Shown: positions 1 through 6,485, numbered from the stretch's first letter. The stretch: DNA of 7,619 nt from Methylobacteriaceae bacterium (GCA_019247255.1 JAFAPJ010000187.1:1-7619); one strand, 5' to 3'. Numbers and translations are program-made. The notes: generated by a model not told the origin, from the sequence alone.

Positions 1-405
1 GCGCTCCTGAGCGATACCGCCCGGGCCCGCGACACGCTGCTGGCGCTTCGTAGGCTCGGGGTGAAGGTTGCGCTCGACGATTGCGGGACCGGCTATTCCA
101 GCCTGAGCTACCTGACGTCCTTCGCGCTCGACAAGGTCAAGATCGACCGGTCCTGTATCCGCGAGACAGACTCGGACGACCGCCGCCTGACGCTGCTGCG
201 GGGCATCGCGCGGATCGCGGCAGATCTCGGGCTGCGGGTGACGGTGGAGGGTGTCGAGACGGAGCGCCAGCTCCTGCTGCTCGCCGGCTGCGCCATCGAC
301 GAGATCCAGGGCTACCTGTTCAGCCGCCCCGTGCCCGTCAGCGAGCTGCCCGCGCTCTTCGACCGCTTCGCACCCGCGTCGCCGGCAGCCCGCCTCACGG
401 CCTGA
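1..405 (+). CDS. EAL-domain protein, C-terminal part (cyclic-di-GMP phosphodiesterase type); 5' end outside window
   Basis: The open frame enters from the left edge and ends at TGA 403-405, leaving 134 residues of the C-terminal half of an EAL domain. EAL proteins hydrolyse cyclic di-GMP in the cytoplasm. Visible family motifs are LDDCGTGYSSLSYL (fragment residues 25-38, the usual DDFGTGYSS loop with its two metal-binding aspartates), KIDRS (about 48-52), VEGVET (about 82-87) and IQGYLFSRPVP (about 101-111). The metal ligands and catalytic lysine and glutamate expected in this half are therefore present, and the domain looks enzymatically competent as far as it can be seen. The usual Phe of the DDFG motif is Cys here. 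The EAL signature itself and any sensor, GGDEF or membrane part lie upstream, so the full architecture is unknown. GTG at 61 is internal to the domain and not a real start. Confidence 0.93.
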   Translation, partial: ALLSDTARARDTLLALRRLGVKVALDDCGTGYSSLSYLTSFALDKVKIDRSCIRETDSDDRRLTLLRGIARIAADLGLRVTVEGVETERQLLLLAGCAIDEIQGYLFSRPVPVSELPALFDRFAPASPAARLTA

Positions 406-461
406 GCGCAGCCAATCGCCTGGACACGCCTAGGTCGTCCGGACGTCACATTCTGTTTACC

Positions 462-476
462 TTAATCAATCCTTTA
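462..476 (+). promoter_or_regulatory. Near-consensus CtrA-type site (TTAA-N7-TTTA)
   Basis: TTAATCAATCCTTTA differs by one base from the CtrA full-site consensus TTAA-N7-TTAA. It lies in the AT-rich gap between the EAL gene and the acyltransferase gene, 112 bases upstream of the GTG start. The match is seen in the sequence. Binding by CtrA, the alphaproteobacterial cell-cycle and motility response regulator, is inferred. Confidence 0.4.
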
Positions 477-530
477 CGCGACCGAGGAGGGAACGGAAGC
501 CTATTGCGCACGAATCCGCATTGGGGATGC

Positions 531-545
531 TTAATTATGTGTTAA
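531..545 (+). promoter_or_regulatory. Perfect CtrA-type site (TTAA-N7-TTAA)
   Basis: TTAATTATGTGTTAA is an exact match to TTAA-N7-TTAA, ending 43 bases before the GTG start at 589. By eye, TTAA occurs only three times in the window (462, 531 and 542), all inside this gap, so the clustering is striking for such GC-rich DNA. The site would sit at or close to the promoter of the acyltransferase gene. It could be an activating or a repressing site, because the transcription start is unknown. AT-rich promoter DNA that only resembles a CtrA site is the alternative. Confidence 0.5.
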
Positions 546-588
546 TGAATTACCTTGTCGGCCGGGCGGACCGACGAGGAGGCTGGGT

Positions 589-1359
589 GTGGCAAGCATC
601 ATCTCTGCGGCGGAAGCAACCTTGGCGGAGCGCACCGCGCACCTGCTGGATCGGGTGGATATCCGGTTGGCCGACACGGACGAGGAGCGCGAAGACATCT
701 ATCGGCTGCGTTACGAGGCTTACCTGCGCGAGGGCGCGATCGGCGCCAACGCGCATAAGATGCTGCATGATCACTACGACGAGCTCGATAACACCTGGAT
801 CTTCGGGCTCTATCTCGACGACGTGCTCGCGAGCTCCATCCGCATGCATGTCACGTCCGAGGAGCATCCGGTCGTGCCCGGCCTGAAGGTCTTCGGCGAT
901 TTCCTCGAGCCCGAGATCCGGGCCGGCAAGACGGTGCTCGATCCGACGCGCTTCGTCACCGACCACCAGATGTCCCGGCAATATCCGGGTCTCGCCTACG
1001 TCACGCTGCGCTTGTGCTGGATGGCGGCGGAATATTTCGACGCCGACCACTTCCTGGCGACGGTCCGGGCCGAGCATCAGGCCTTCTATCGGCGCACCTT
1101 CGGCCATCGGCCTATCTGCGAGCCGCGCCCTTATCCGTCGCTGACGAAGCCGATCACGCTGATGTCGGTCCAGCACGAGGAGGTGGCCGGGGGCGTGCTG
1201 CGTCGCTATCCCTTCTTCCGCTCGACCTTCTTCGAGCGGCGCATGATGTTCGAGCGCTTCGTGCCCGTCACGATGGGCGGCCGGATCACGGCAGGCCGTC
1301 CCGGCGGCGCGTCCCGTCCCGTCCCGGCTCCCGCGCAGGCCGAGCTGCAGACGAACTGA
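589..1359 (+). CDS. LuxI/FeeM-type N-acyl amino acid (or AHL-like) synthase, GNAT fold
   Basis: This 256-residue soluble protein resembles the FeeM/autoinducer-synthase branch of the GNAT acyltransferases, which move an acyl chain from acyl-ACP to an amino acid (tyrosine in FeeM) or to S-adenosylmethionine in LuxI enzymes. The N-terminal signature IYRLRYEAYLREGAI (residues 37-51) is the most diagnostic part. A beta-strand region around FGLYLDDVLASSIRMHV follows, and then a C-terminal half with an AEHQAFYRRTFGHRPI segment, where family members carry a similar histidine/tyrosine-rich stretch. The last 25 or so residues are a Pro/Ala/Gly-rich tail. I chose GTG 589 because GAGGAGG at 576-582 stands six bases before it and an in-frame TAA lies upstream at 532-534. 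Codon use is visibly less GC-extreme than in the B12 genes downstream. No LuxR-type receptor is visible. The superfamily is fairly secure, but the acyl acceptor and product are not determined. Confidence 0.75.
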   Translation: MASIISAAEATLAERTAHLLDRVDIRLADTDEEREDIYRLRYEAYLREGAIGANAHKMLHDHYDELDNTWIFGLYLDDVLASSIRMHVTSEEHPVVPGLKVFGDFLEPEIRAGKTVLDPTRFVTDHQMSRQYPGLAYVTLRLCWMAAEYFDADHFLATVRAEHQAFYRRTFGHRPICEPRPYPSLTKPITLMSVQHEEVAGGVLRRYPFFRSTFFERRMMFERFVPVTMGGRITAGRPGGASRPVPAPAQAELQTN

Positions 1360-1361
1360 CC

Positions 1362-1378
1362 CGCGAGCCTCGCTCGCG
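1362..1378 (+). terminator. Short hairpin directly after the acyltransferase stop
   Basis: CGCGAGC (1362-1368) and GCTCGCG (1372-1378) form a perfect 7-base-pair stem with a three-base loop, starting two bases after the TGA at 1357-1359. No T-run follows, so this is at best a weak or factor-assisted terminator or an mRNA 3'-end stabiliser. Confidence 0.4.
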
Positions 1379-1425
1379 CCGCCCCGCGCCCGGATCCGGC
1401 TCGCGCCGGGTTCGGGCGGCGGGGC
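1378..1425 (+). terminator. Larger GC-rich inverted repeat, possible terminator
   Basis: GCCGCCC (1378-1384) pairs with GGGCGGC (1414-1420). Alternatively GCCCCGC (1381-1387) pairs with GCGGGGC (1419-1425). An inner CCCGG/CCGGG pair (1389-1393 with 1406-1410) can stack inside. The structure lies between the acyltransferase gene and the riboswitch, a sensible place to separate two transcripts. It has no T-run, and in DNA this rich in G and C chance pairing is common. Confidence 0.35.
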
Positions 1426-1523
1426 AGGCTCGCGTCGTCCTCAGCGGAACGCGGTCACGCACCCGCAGCACTGTTGCCCCGATGCCATTGCGGGCCGGGT
1501 TGCGCCGTGATCCATTGACGCTC
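1426..1523. other. Non-coding gap expected to hold the B12-operon promoter
   Basis: The promoter for the riboswitch transcript should lie here, because the riboswitch P1 stem starts near 1524. I cannot find a convincing -35/-10 pair. I see no small gene, repeat or other structure in this stretch. Confidence 0.4.
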
Positions 1524-1708
1524 TGCTTTCGGTGCCCCGGATGTCCGGGGTGAAACGGGAACGCGGTTCACGGGCCTCTCGCCCCATGCCGCGGCTGCCC
1601 CCGCAACTGTAGGCGGCGAGGGACCGTCGACGACGCCACTGGCTCCGCCCGGAGCCGGGAAGGCCGACGATCCCGCCAAGCCGCGAGCCAGGAGACCGGC
1701 CGGAAGCG
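1524..1708 (+). promoter_or_regulatory. Cobalamin (B12) riboswitch
   Basis: The leader of btuB carries the conserved blocks of the cobalamin aptamer in order: GGGAA (1557-1561) with GCGGT (1563-1567), GCCCCCGCAACTGTA (1597-1611), GCCACTG (1635-1641), GGGAAGGC (1657-1664) and the B12 box GCCAGGAGACC (1687-1697). The closing P1 stem can be drawn as TGCTTTC (1524-1530) with GGAAGCG (1702-1708), with two G-U pairs. Two further hairpins are obvious: CCCCGG/CCGGGG (1535-1540 with 1545-1550) and GGGC/GCCC (1572-1575 with 1581-1584, loop CTCTC). This RNA binds adenosylcobalamin or a related corrinoid and normally lowers expression of uptake genes when B12 is plentiful. It is followed immediately by the btuB leader and start, consistent with that role. 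Confidence 0.95.
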
Positions 1709-1719
1709 CGACAGAACCT

Positions 1720-1742
1720 GCGGCGGTGGGCCGCGAGGAGGG
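1720..1742 (+). promoter_or_regulatory. Hairpin plus Shine-Dalgarno sequence of btuB (riboswitch expression platform)
   Basis: GCGGC (1720-1724) and GCCGC (1730-1734) form a five-pair stem with loop GGTGG, directly abutting the Shine-Dalgarno GAGGAGGG (1735-1742), which stands only three to four bases from the ATG at 1746. The riboswitch hairpin loop CTCTC (1576-1580) and its closing C1575 are partly complementary to GAGGAGG. No T-run terminator lies between the aptamer and the gene, so control of translation initiation is more likely than attenuation. The pairing itself is inferred. Confidence 0.55.
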
Positions 1743-1745
1743 TCC

Positions 1746-3725
1746 ATGTTGCGTCGTCTGGCCGCCCGCGCGGGCCCCTTGGCTTGCCTGGGCGCGTGCC
1801 TGTCCGTCCCGGGCCATGCCCAGACTCCGGGCGAAGCGGTCCAGCTGCCCGACATCGTGGTCACGGCCGACCGCGCAGCCGAGCCGAAAGCCCGCACGGC
1901 GAGCGCGATCACGGTGGTGACCCGGGCCCAGATCGAGGCCGCGAGCCCGCTCTCCCTGGTGGACGCGCTGCGCAACGTCCCGGGCCTCGACATCACGGAG
2001 ACGGGCGGCCCGGGCGCGACCACGAACGTCCGGCTGCGCGGCGCGAATACCGGGCAGACGCTCGTTCTCCTGGACGGCATCCGCATCAACGATCCGGCCG
2101 CGGCGTCCGGGGATTTCGACTTCGCGGCGATCCTGCCGACCGCGATCGAGCGCATCGAGGTCCTTCGCGGGCCGCAGAGCGCGCTCTACGGCTCGGACGC
2201 GATCGGCGGCGTGGTGAACATCATCACCCGCCAGGGCGGAGGCGCGCCGCGCTTCGAGGCTCGGACGGAGGCGGGCTCGTACGGCACGATCGCGTCCAGC
2301 ATGACCGCCTCGGGCTCGGTCGGGCCCTGGAGCTACGCGAGCACGCTCGGGGGCGAGACCAGCTCCGGCTTCTCCCGCTACGGCTACCGCATCCCCCAGC
2401 TCACCCGGCGCTTCGGGTTCTTCGAGCCGGACGGGTTCTCCCGCGGCGGCGGCTATGGCCGCCTCGGCTACGATGCCGGCGAAGGTGTGAAGCTCGAGAT
2501 CGGCGTGCTGTCGGTCCTGACGGATTCGCAGTACGACGCAGGCTCCTCGACGCTGCCGCGCAACACGGTCGCGACCGGGGCGCGTCGCATCTTCCCGGAC
2601 ACCCCGAACGTCGCGACGCGGCAGCTCACGCAGCTCTTCGCGAAAGGCACCGCCGAGCAGGGACCGCTCACCCATACGCTGAAGGTATACCTGACCGAGA
2701 TCGACCGTGATTTCCGCGAGGCGACGTACCGGACGAACGTCGCGCTCGCGAACACGACCTTCACCCGCAGCGAGTTTCGGGGCGACCGGGTCGGTACCGA
2801 GTACCAGGGCGACCTCAAGCTCGATCTCTTCGGGAACCTGACCTTCGGCGGGCGCTACGAGGGCGAGAAGGCCACCACCTTCTCGACTCAGCTCCTGCCG
2901 ACCGCCGGGCCGCGCAGCCTCACGCTCCAGGCCGAGCAATCGACGCGCTCGGTCTTCGCGCTCCACCAGCTCCCGATCGGCGACCGAATCGTGCTGAGCG
3001 CCGGCGGGCGACACGACGAGGTCGGGGCCAGGAGCTTCGACACGTGGCGGGCGACGGGCCTCTACCTCGTGCCCGAGACCGGGACGAAGTTCCGGGCGAG
3101 CGGCGGGACGGGCGGCAAGGCGCCGACGCTCTTCCAGCTGTTCTCGCCCCAGAACGGGAACGCGGCGCTCGCCCCCGAGACGAGCATCGGCTGGGATGCC
3201 GGCATCGACCAGGACGTGTTCGGCGGCCTCGTCACACTCTCGGCGACCGCCTTCGGCAACAAGTTCGACAACCTGATCGAGTTCGATTCGGTGTCGCAGC
3301 GCTACCGCAACGTGTCGCGCGCGCGCTCGTCGGGCCTCGAGTTCGAGGGCGGGGTCGCGCTCGTGCCGGACTTCGCCCGGCTGAGCGGCGCCTATACGTA
3401 TCTCGAGGCCAAGGACGAGCGGACGAACCTCACGCTCCAGCGCCGACCGCGCCATCTCGGGCGCCTGGTCCTGTCGCTGACGCCCCAGCCCAACTGGCTC
3501 GTCGAGCCGCGCCTGACGCTCGTGTCCGAACGCTTCAGCGGCTCGAACGAGACCTTGCGGCTCGCGCCCTACGCGCGTCTCGACATCTACACGGAGTACA
3601 AGATCGACCAGACCTGGCGGGTCTTCGCCCGGCTCGAGAACGTCACGGACGCGCGCTACCAGGAGGTGCTGAACTACGGCACGACCGGCCGCGCCGGCTA
3701 TGCCGGATTCAGCGCCACGTGGTGA
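1746..3725 (+). CDS. btuB: TonB-dependent outer-membrane cobalamin receptor BtuB
   Basis: This 659-residue outer-membrane receptor would import cobalamin into the periplasm using TonB/ExbBD energy. A signal peptide is clear: basic MLRRLAAR, a hydrophobic stretch, and a probable cut after GHA (residue 25) before Gln26. A TonB-box-like DIVVTA sits at 36-41. The plug follows, with the hallmarks SLVDALRNVPGLDI, TLVLLDGIRIND, IERIEVLRGPQSALYGSDA and GGVVNIITR (to about 160). The remaining roughly 490 residues have alternating aromatic, beta-barrel-like sequence and end in GFSATW, a C-terminal aromatic residue typical of outer-membrane proteins. Length is slightly above the roughly 610 residues of E. 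coli BtuB. ATG 1746 is supported by the Shine-Dalgarno sequence and signal peptide. The B12 riboswitch upstream and the btuCD-type genes downstream identify the substrate; the receptor sequence alone would not. Confidence 0.93.
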   Translation: MLRRLAARAGPLACLGACLSVPGHAQTPGEAVQLPDIVVTADRAAEPKARTASAITVVTRAQIEAASPLSLVDALRNVPGLDITETGGPGATTNVRLRGANTGQTLVLLDGIRINDPAAASGDFDFAAILPTAIERIEVLRGPQSALYGSDAIGGVVNIITRQGGGAPRFEARTEAGSYGTIASSMTASGSVGPWSYASTLGGETSSGFSRYGYRIPQLTRRFGFFEPDGFSRGGGYGRLGYDAGEGVKLEIGVLSVLTDSQYDAGSSTLPRNTVATGARRIFPDTPNVATRQLTQLFAKGTAEQGPLTHTLKVYLTEIDRDFREATYRTNVALANTTFTRSEFRGDRVGTEYQGDLKLDLFGNLTFGGRYEGEKATTFSTQLLPTAGPRSLTLQAEQSTRSVFALHQLPIGDRIVLSAGGRHDEVGARSFDTWRATGLYLVPETGTKFRASGGTGGKAPTLFQLFSPQNGNAALAPETSIGWDAGIDQDVFGGLVTLSATAFGNKFDNLIEFDSVSQRYRNVSRARSSGLEFEGGVALVPDFARLSGAYTYLEAKDERTNLTLQRRPRHLGRLVLSLTPQPNWLVEPRLTLVSERFSGSNETLRLAPYARLDIYTEYKIDQTWRVFARLENVTDARYQEVLNYGTTGRAGYAGFSATW

Positions 3726-4735
3726 GGTCCAGGCGCGGCGCAGGCGCCAGCGCGGCGCTCGCGATCCTCGCGGTCGCCCTCGCGGTCGCGTCGCTCGGGA
3801 TCGGGCCGGTGCGGCTCGCACCAGGCACGGTCGTGGCGGCGCTCCTCGGGCAGGGCGATGAGGCGGCGCGCCTCATCGTCCGCGAAATCCGGCTGCCGCG
3901 GGCCGTCCTGTCGCTCGCGATCGGCGGCATCCTGGGGCTGTCCGGCGCCGCGCTCCAGGGGCTGCTCCGCAACCCGCTCGCCGCGCCCTCGCTCTTCGGG
4001 GCGCCGCAGGCCGCGGCCTTCGGGGCGGTCGCGACCCTGTCGCTCGGGCTCGCGGACGCGCTCTCCTACGCCCTGCCGCTCGCCGCGATCGCGGGCGCCT
4101 TCCTGTCCGTCTTCCTGCTCCTCGCGGTCGCGGGGCGCGAGGCGGGGCTCGTCCTCCTCATCCTCGCCGGGCTCGCAATCTCCAGCCTCGCCGGGGCCGC
4201 GACCGCGCTCGCCATGAACCTCGCGCCGAACCCCTTCGCGGCGCTCGAGATCGCCTTCTGGCTCCTGGGCTCGCTCGAGGATCGCAGCTTCCGGCACGTC
4301 GCGATGGCGCTGCCCTTCATTCTCTTCGGCGGCGCGCTGCTCCTGTCCGAACGCGCCTCCTTTCGGGCGCTGACGCTGGGCGAGGAGGCCGCGCAATCGC
4401 TCGGGGTCGAGGTGGGGCGCCTACGGCTCGTCGTCATCGTCGGCGTGGCGCTGGGCGTCGGCGCCTCGGTCGCGGTCGCCGGGACGATCGGCTTCATCGG
4501 GCTCGTCGCGCCCCATCTCGTGCGACCGCTCGTCGGCTCCGATCCGGCGCGCCTCCTCGTGCCGTCGGGGCTCGCCGGCGCCTGCCTGCTGACCGCGGCC
4601 GACATCGCGGTCCGGATCATTCCGTCCACGACCGACATCAAGGTCGGCGTCCTCACGGCCATCATCGGTGTCCCGTTCTTCCTCACCCTCATCGTCCGCG
4701 AGCGGCGGCGCCTCGCGGCGGGACTCGCGGCATGA
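3722..4735 (+). CDS. btuC: FecCD/BtuC-family ABC transporter permease (cobalamin)
   Basis: This 337-residue polytopic inner-membrane protein would be the channel subunit that passes cobalamin from the periplasmic binding protein to the cytoplasm. Its length matches the family (about 320-340). Family motifs are IREIRLPR (53-60), GLSGAALQGLLRNPLAAP (72-89), an AQSLGV coupling-helix region before the seventh or eighth helix, GTIGFIGLVAPHLVR (254-268) and TAIIGVPFFL near the C-terminus. Hydrophobic helices fill nearly the whole chain from residue 9. GTG 3722 is chosen because it gives the expected short N-terminus before the first helix and overlaps the btuB stop as GTGA (3722-3725), the signature of translational coupling. 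No strong Shine-Dalgarno sequence precedes it. The frame stays open upstream inside btuB, but that extension is Arg-rich shadow sequence. Siderophore or heme permeases share this family, so the B12 assignment rests on context. Confidence 0.92.
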   Translation: MRSRRGAGASAALAILAVALAVASLGIGPVRLAPGTVVAALLGQGDEAARLIVREIRLPRAVLSLAIGGILGLSGAALQGLLRNPLAAPSLFGAPQAAAFGAVATLSLGLADALSYALPLAAIAGAFLSVFLLLAVAGREAGLVLLILAGLAISSLAGAATALAMNLAPNPFAALEIAFWLLGSLEDRSFRHVAMALPFILFGGALLLSERASFRALTLGEEAAQSLGVEVGRLRLVVIVGVALGVGASVAVAGTIGFIGLVAPHLVRPLVGSDPARLLVPSGLAGACLLTAADIAVRIIPSTTDIKVGVLTAIIGVPFFLTLIVRERRRLAAGLAA

Positions 4736-5496
4736 CGCTCCGGACGGAGGGCCTCAGCGTCACGCTCGGCGGCCGCCGGGTCCTCGCGGACGTGACGCTC
4801 GACCTCCCGGCGGGGCGGCTGGCGGCGATCGTCGGGCCGAACGGCGCCGGCAAGACCTCGCTCCTGCGCGCGCTCGCCGGCCTGGTCGGATCGCGGGGGC
4901 GGATTTTCCTCGGCGCGAGCGAGCTGTCCGGGCTTGGCACGCGCGCGCGTGCCCGGCTCGTCGCCTACCTGCCCCAGGGGCATGTCGCGCATTGGCCGCT
5001 GCCGGCGCGCGACATCGTGGCGCTCGGGCGCTTCCCGCATGGCGGGCGCGATCCGGGCCGGCTCGGCCCGGGCGACCGCGAGGCCGTCGCGCAGGCCATG
5101 CGGGTCACGGGGACGACGGCGCTCGCGGACCGGCCCGTGACGGTGCTCTCCGGCGGCGAGCGGGCGCGGGTCGCGCTCGCCCGTGTCTTCGCGGCCGGGG
5201 CACCGCTCGTCCTCGCCGACGAGCCGACGGCGGCGCTCGACCCGCGCCACCAGATCGAGGTCATGCGCGCGCTCCAGGCGCGGGCGCGGGCGGGCGCGAC
5301 CGTGCTCGCCGTGACGCATGATCTCGGACTCGCGGCGCGCTTCGCGGACGAGGTCGTGGTGCTGCAGGACGGCGCGCTCGTGGCGGCCGGCTCGCCTGAC
5401 GCGGCCCTGGCCGACCAGGTGCTCGCCCGCGTGTTCGGAATCGAGGCGTTCCGGGCGGAACGGGACGGCGCGCCTGTCCTGGTGCCCTGGTCGTGA
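4732..5496 (+). CDS. btuD: ABC transporter ATP-binding protein BtuD (cobalamin)
   Basis: This 254-residue cytoplasmic ATPase would power the BtuC channel. All nucleotide-binding motifs are present: Walker A GPNGAGKT (35-42), Q-loop YLPQ with Gln82, signature LSGGE (139-143), Walker B LVLADE (159-164), D-loop ALD (168-170) and switch histidine VTH (His196). It belongs to the FepC/BtuD/HmuV group that partners FecCD permeases. The ATG at 4732 overlaps the btuC stop as ATGA (4732-4735), so the two are probably translated in a coupled way at matched levels. It is the last gene of the riboswitch operon. Its TGA (5494-5496) lies two bases from the converging cobC stop, and I see no T-run terminator between them. 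Confidence 0.95.
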   Translation: MTLRTEGLSVTLGGRRVLADVTLDLPAGRLAAIVGPNGAGKTSLLRALAGLVGSRGRIFLGASELSGLGTRARARLVAYLPQGHVAHWPLPARDIVALGRFPHGGRDPGRLGPGDREAVAQAMRVTGTTALADRPVTVLSGGERARVALARVFAAGAPLVLADEPTAALDPRHQIEVMRALQARARAGATVLAVTHDLGLAARFADEVVVLQDGALVAAGSPDAALADQVLARVFGIEAFRAERDGAPVLVPWS

Positions 5497-5498
5497 GA

Positions 5499-6485
5499 TC
5501 AGAGGCTGGCGAGGGCGGCCCGGAGCGCCTCGCGCTCGGCCGGCCCGGGCGGCAGGCCGAAGCGCAGGAGGTCGGGCGCGTGGTCGAAGCGCCGGACCCA
5601 GATGCCCGCCCGGGCGAGCCCGGCATGGCGGCGGGCCGCCTCCGGATGGCGCACGAGCCGGTAGAGGCTCGTCCCGCCGGCCGGCGTGAAGCCGGCCTCG
5701 GCCAGGGCCGCGTCGAGCGCCGCCGCCTCGTCGGCGAGCCGGATCCGCATGGCGTCGGCCCAGTCCGTGTCCGCGAGCGCGGCCGCGCCGACCGCGAGGG
5801 CGGGCCCGGACACCGCCCAGGGACCGAGGGCGTCCTCGACGAGGGCCGCGATCGCGGGTGGCGCGAGGAGGAAGCCGAGCCGCAGTCCGGCGAGGCCGTA
5901 GAACTTGCCGAAGGAGCGCAGCACGAGGGTCGGCGTCTCGGCGGCCAGCGGCGCGACGCTCGCCTCCGGGACGAGGTCGGCGAAGGATTCGTCCACGACG
6001 AGCCAGCCGCCCGCCGCGCGGCACCGTTCGGCCGCAGCTGCGAGAGCTTCGCGCGGGATAATCCGGCCGTCCGGGTTGTTCGGGTTCACGAGGGCGAGAT
6101 GCGGCGCGTCGCGCGGCAGCGGCTCGATCGCGGTCAGCCGTTCGACCGATCGGCCGGCGCGGCGCCAGCTCACCTCGTGCTCGGAATAGGTCGGCCCGAC
6201 GATCGCGACGCGGCCTGGCGGGGCGAGGCGGGGCAGCCATTGAATGAGCGCCTGCGTGCCGGGCGCCGCGACGACCGCCGCCTCGGCCGGCACGTCGTAG
6301 GCGGCCCGCGCGGCGGCGAGGAGCCGGTCGCGCTCGGCCCGGGTGGGCAGGTGCTCCCACCCGGCTTGCCGGAGCGCGTCCGGGACCGGCCAGGGATGCG
6401 GGTTGATCCCGGTCGAGAGATCGAGCCAGGGCGGCGCGGTCCCGTAGAGCCGGGCCGCTTCGCCCGGATCGCCGCCATGCTGCAG
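5499..6485 (-). CDS. cobC: Threonine-phosphate decarboxylase CobC (Salmonella CobD), PLP-dependent; probable CTG start
   Basis: This class I/II aminotransferase-fold enzyme makes (R)-1-amino-2-propanol O-2-phosphate, the linker of the B12 nucleotide loop, from L-threonine phosphate. The naming is confusing: Pseudomonas denitrificans CobC equals Salmonella CobD. Read from a CTG at 6485 it has 328 residues, close to the family length. Motifs are HGGDPGEAA (3-11), WLDLSTGINP (20-29), APGTQ (74-78), GPTYSEH (97-103), NPNNPDG (134-140), VDESF (164-168) and the PLP lysine in SFGKFYGLAGLRLGF (Lys194). The first conventional start, GTG 6293, would remove 64 residues including the HGGD and STGINP motifs and is therefore unlikely. 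An in-frame TGA at 6513-6515 limits the N-terminus, and no ATG, GTG or TTG lies between it and 6293. It is convergent with btuD and overlaps the btuF start. Confidence 0.9.
   Translation of the reverse strand: MQHGGDPGEAARLYGTAPPWLDLSTGINPHPWPVPDALRQAGWEHLPTRAERDRLLAAARAAYDVPAEAAVVAAPGTQALIQWLPRLAPPGRVAIVGPTYSEHEVSWRRAGRSVERLTAIEPLPRDAPHLALVNPNNPDGRIIPREALAAAAERCRAAGGWLVVDESFADLVPEASVAPLAAETPTLVLRSFGKFYGLAGLRLGFLLAPPAIAALVEDALGPWAVSGPALAVGAAALADTDWADAMRIRLADEAAALDAALAEAGFTPAGGTSLYRLVRHPEAARRHAGLARAGIWVRRFDHAPDLLRFGLPPGPAEREALRAALASL

Noticed and set aside
436..445. Ten-base perfect palindrome CGTCCGGACG after the EAL gene
   Set aside because: It is short, without loop or T-run, and such GC palindromes are expected by chance here. 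There is no second copy to suggest an operator.
484..545. Possible leader peptide: GAGGAGGG (484-491) followed by a 13-codon TTG-started frame (504-545)
   Set aside because: The gap of about 13 bases between the Shine-Dalgarno-like word and TTG is too long, the frame has no feature of its own, and it overlaps the CtrA-type site.
1515..1520. TTGACG as a -35 box for the B12 operon
   Set aside because: A transcript starting about 35 bases downstream would lack the 5' strand of the riboswitch P1 stem (1524-1530) and the 1535-1550 hairpin, and no -10 match is found at suitable spacing.
3044..3721. Upstream extension of the btuC frame inside btuB
   Set aside because: The extension is Arg/Ala-rich shadow sequence. 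GTG 3722 gives the family-typical N-terminus and a coupled overlap with btuB.
1455..3821. Minus-strand open frame of 788 codons antisense to btuB
   Set aside because: It is Arg/Ala/Glu-rich with no recognisable motif. Strong G/C bias at the third codon positions of btuB removes stops from the antisense frame. btuB on the plus strand has clear family motifs throughout.
5493..6476. Long in-frame upstream extension of btuF on the plus strand
   Set aside because: This part is the antisense of cobC, which has all PLP-enzyme motifs. The btuF signal peptide begins at ATG 6477, so an extended protein would bury it.
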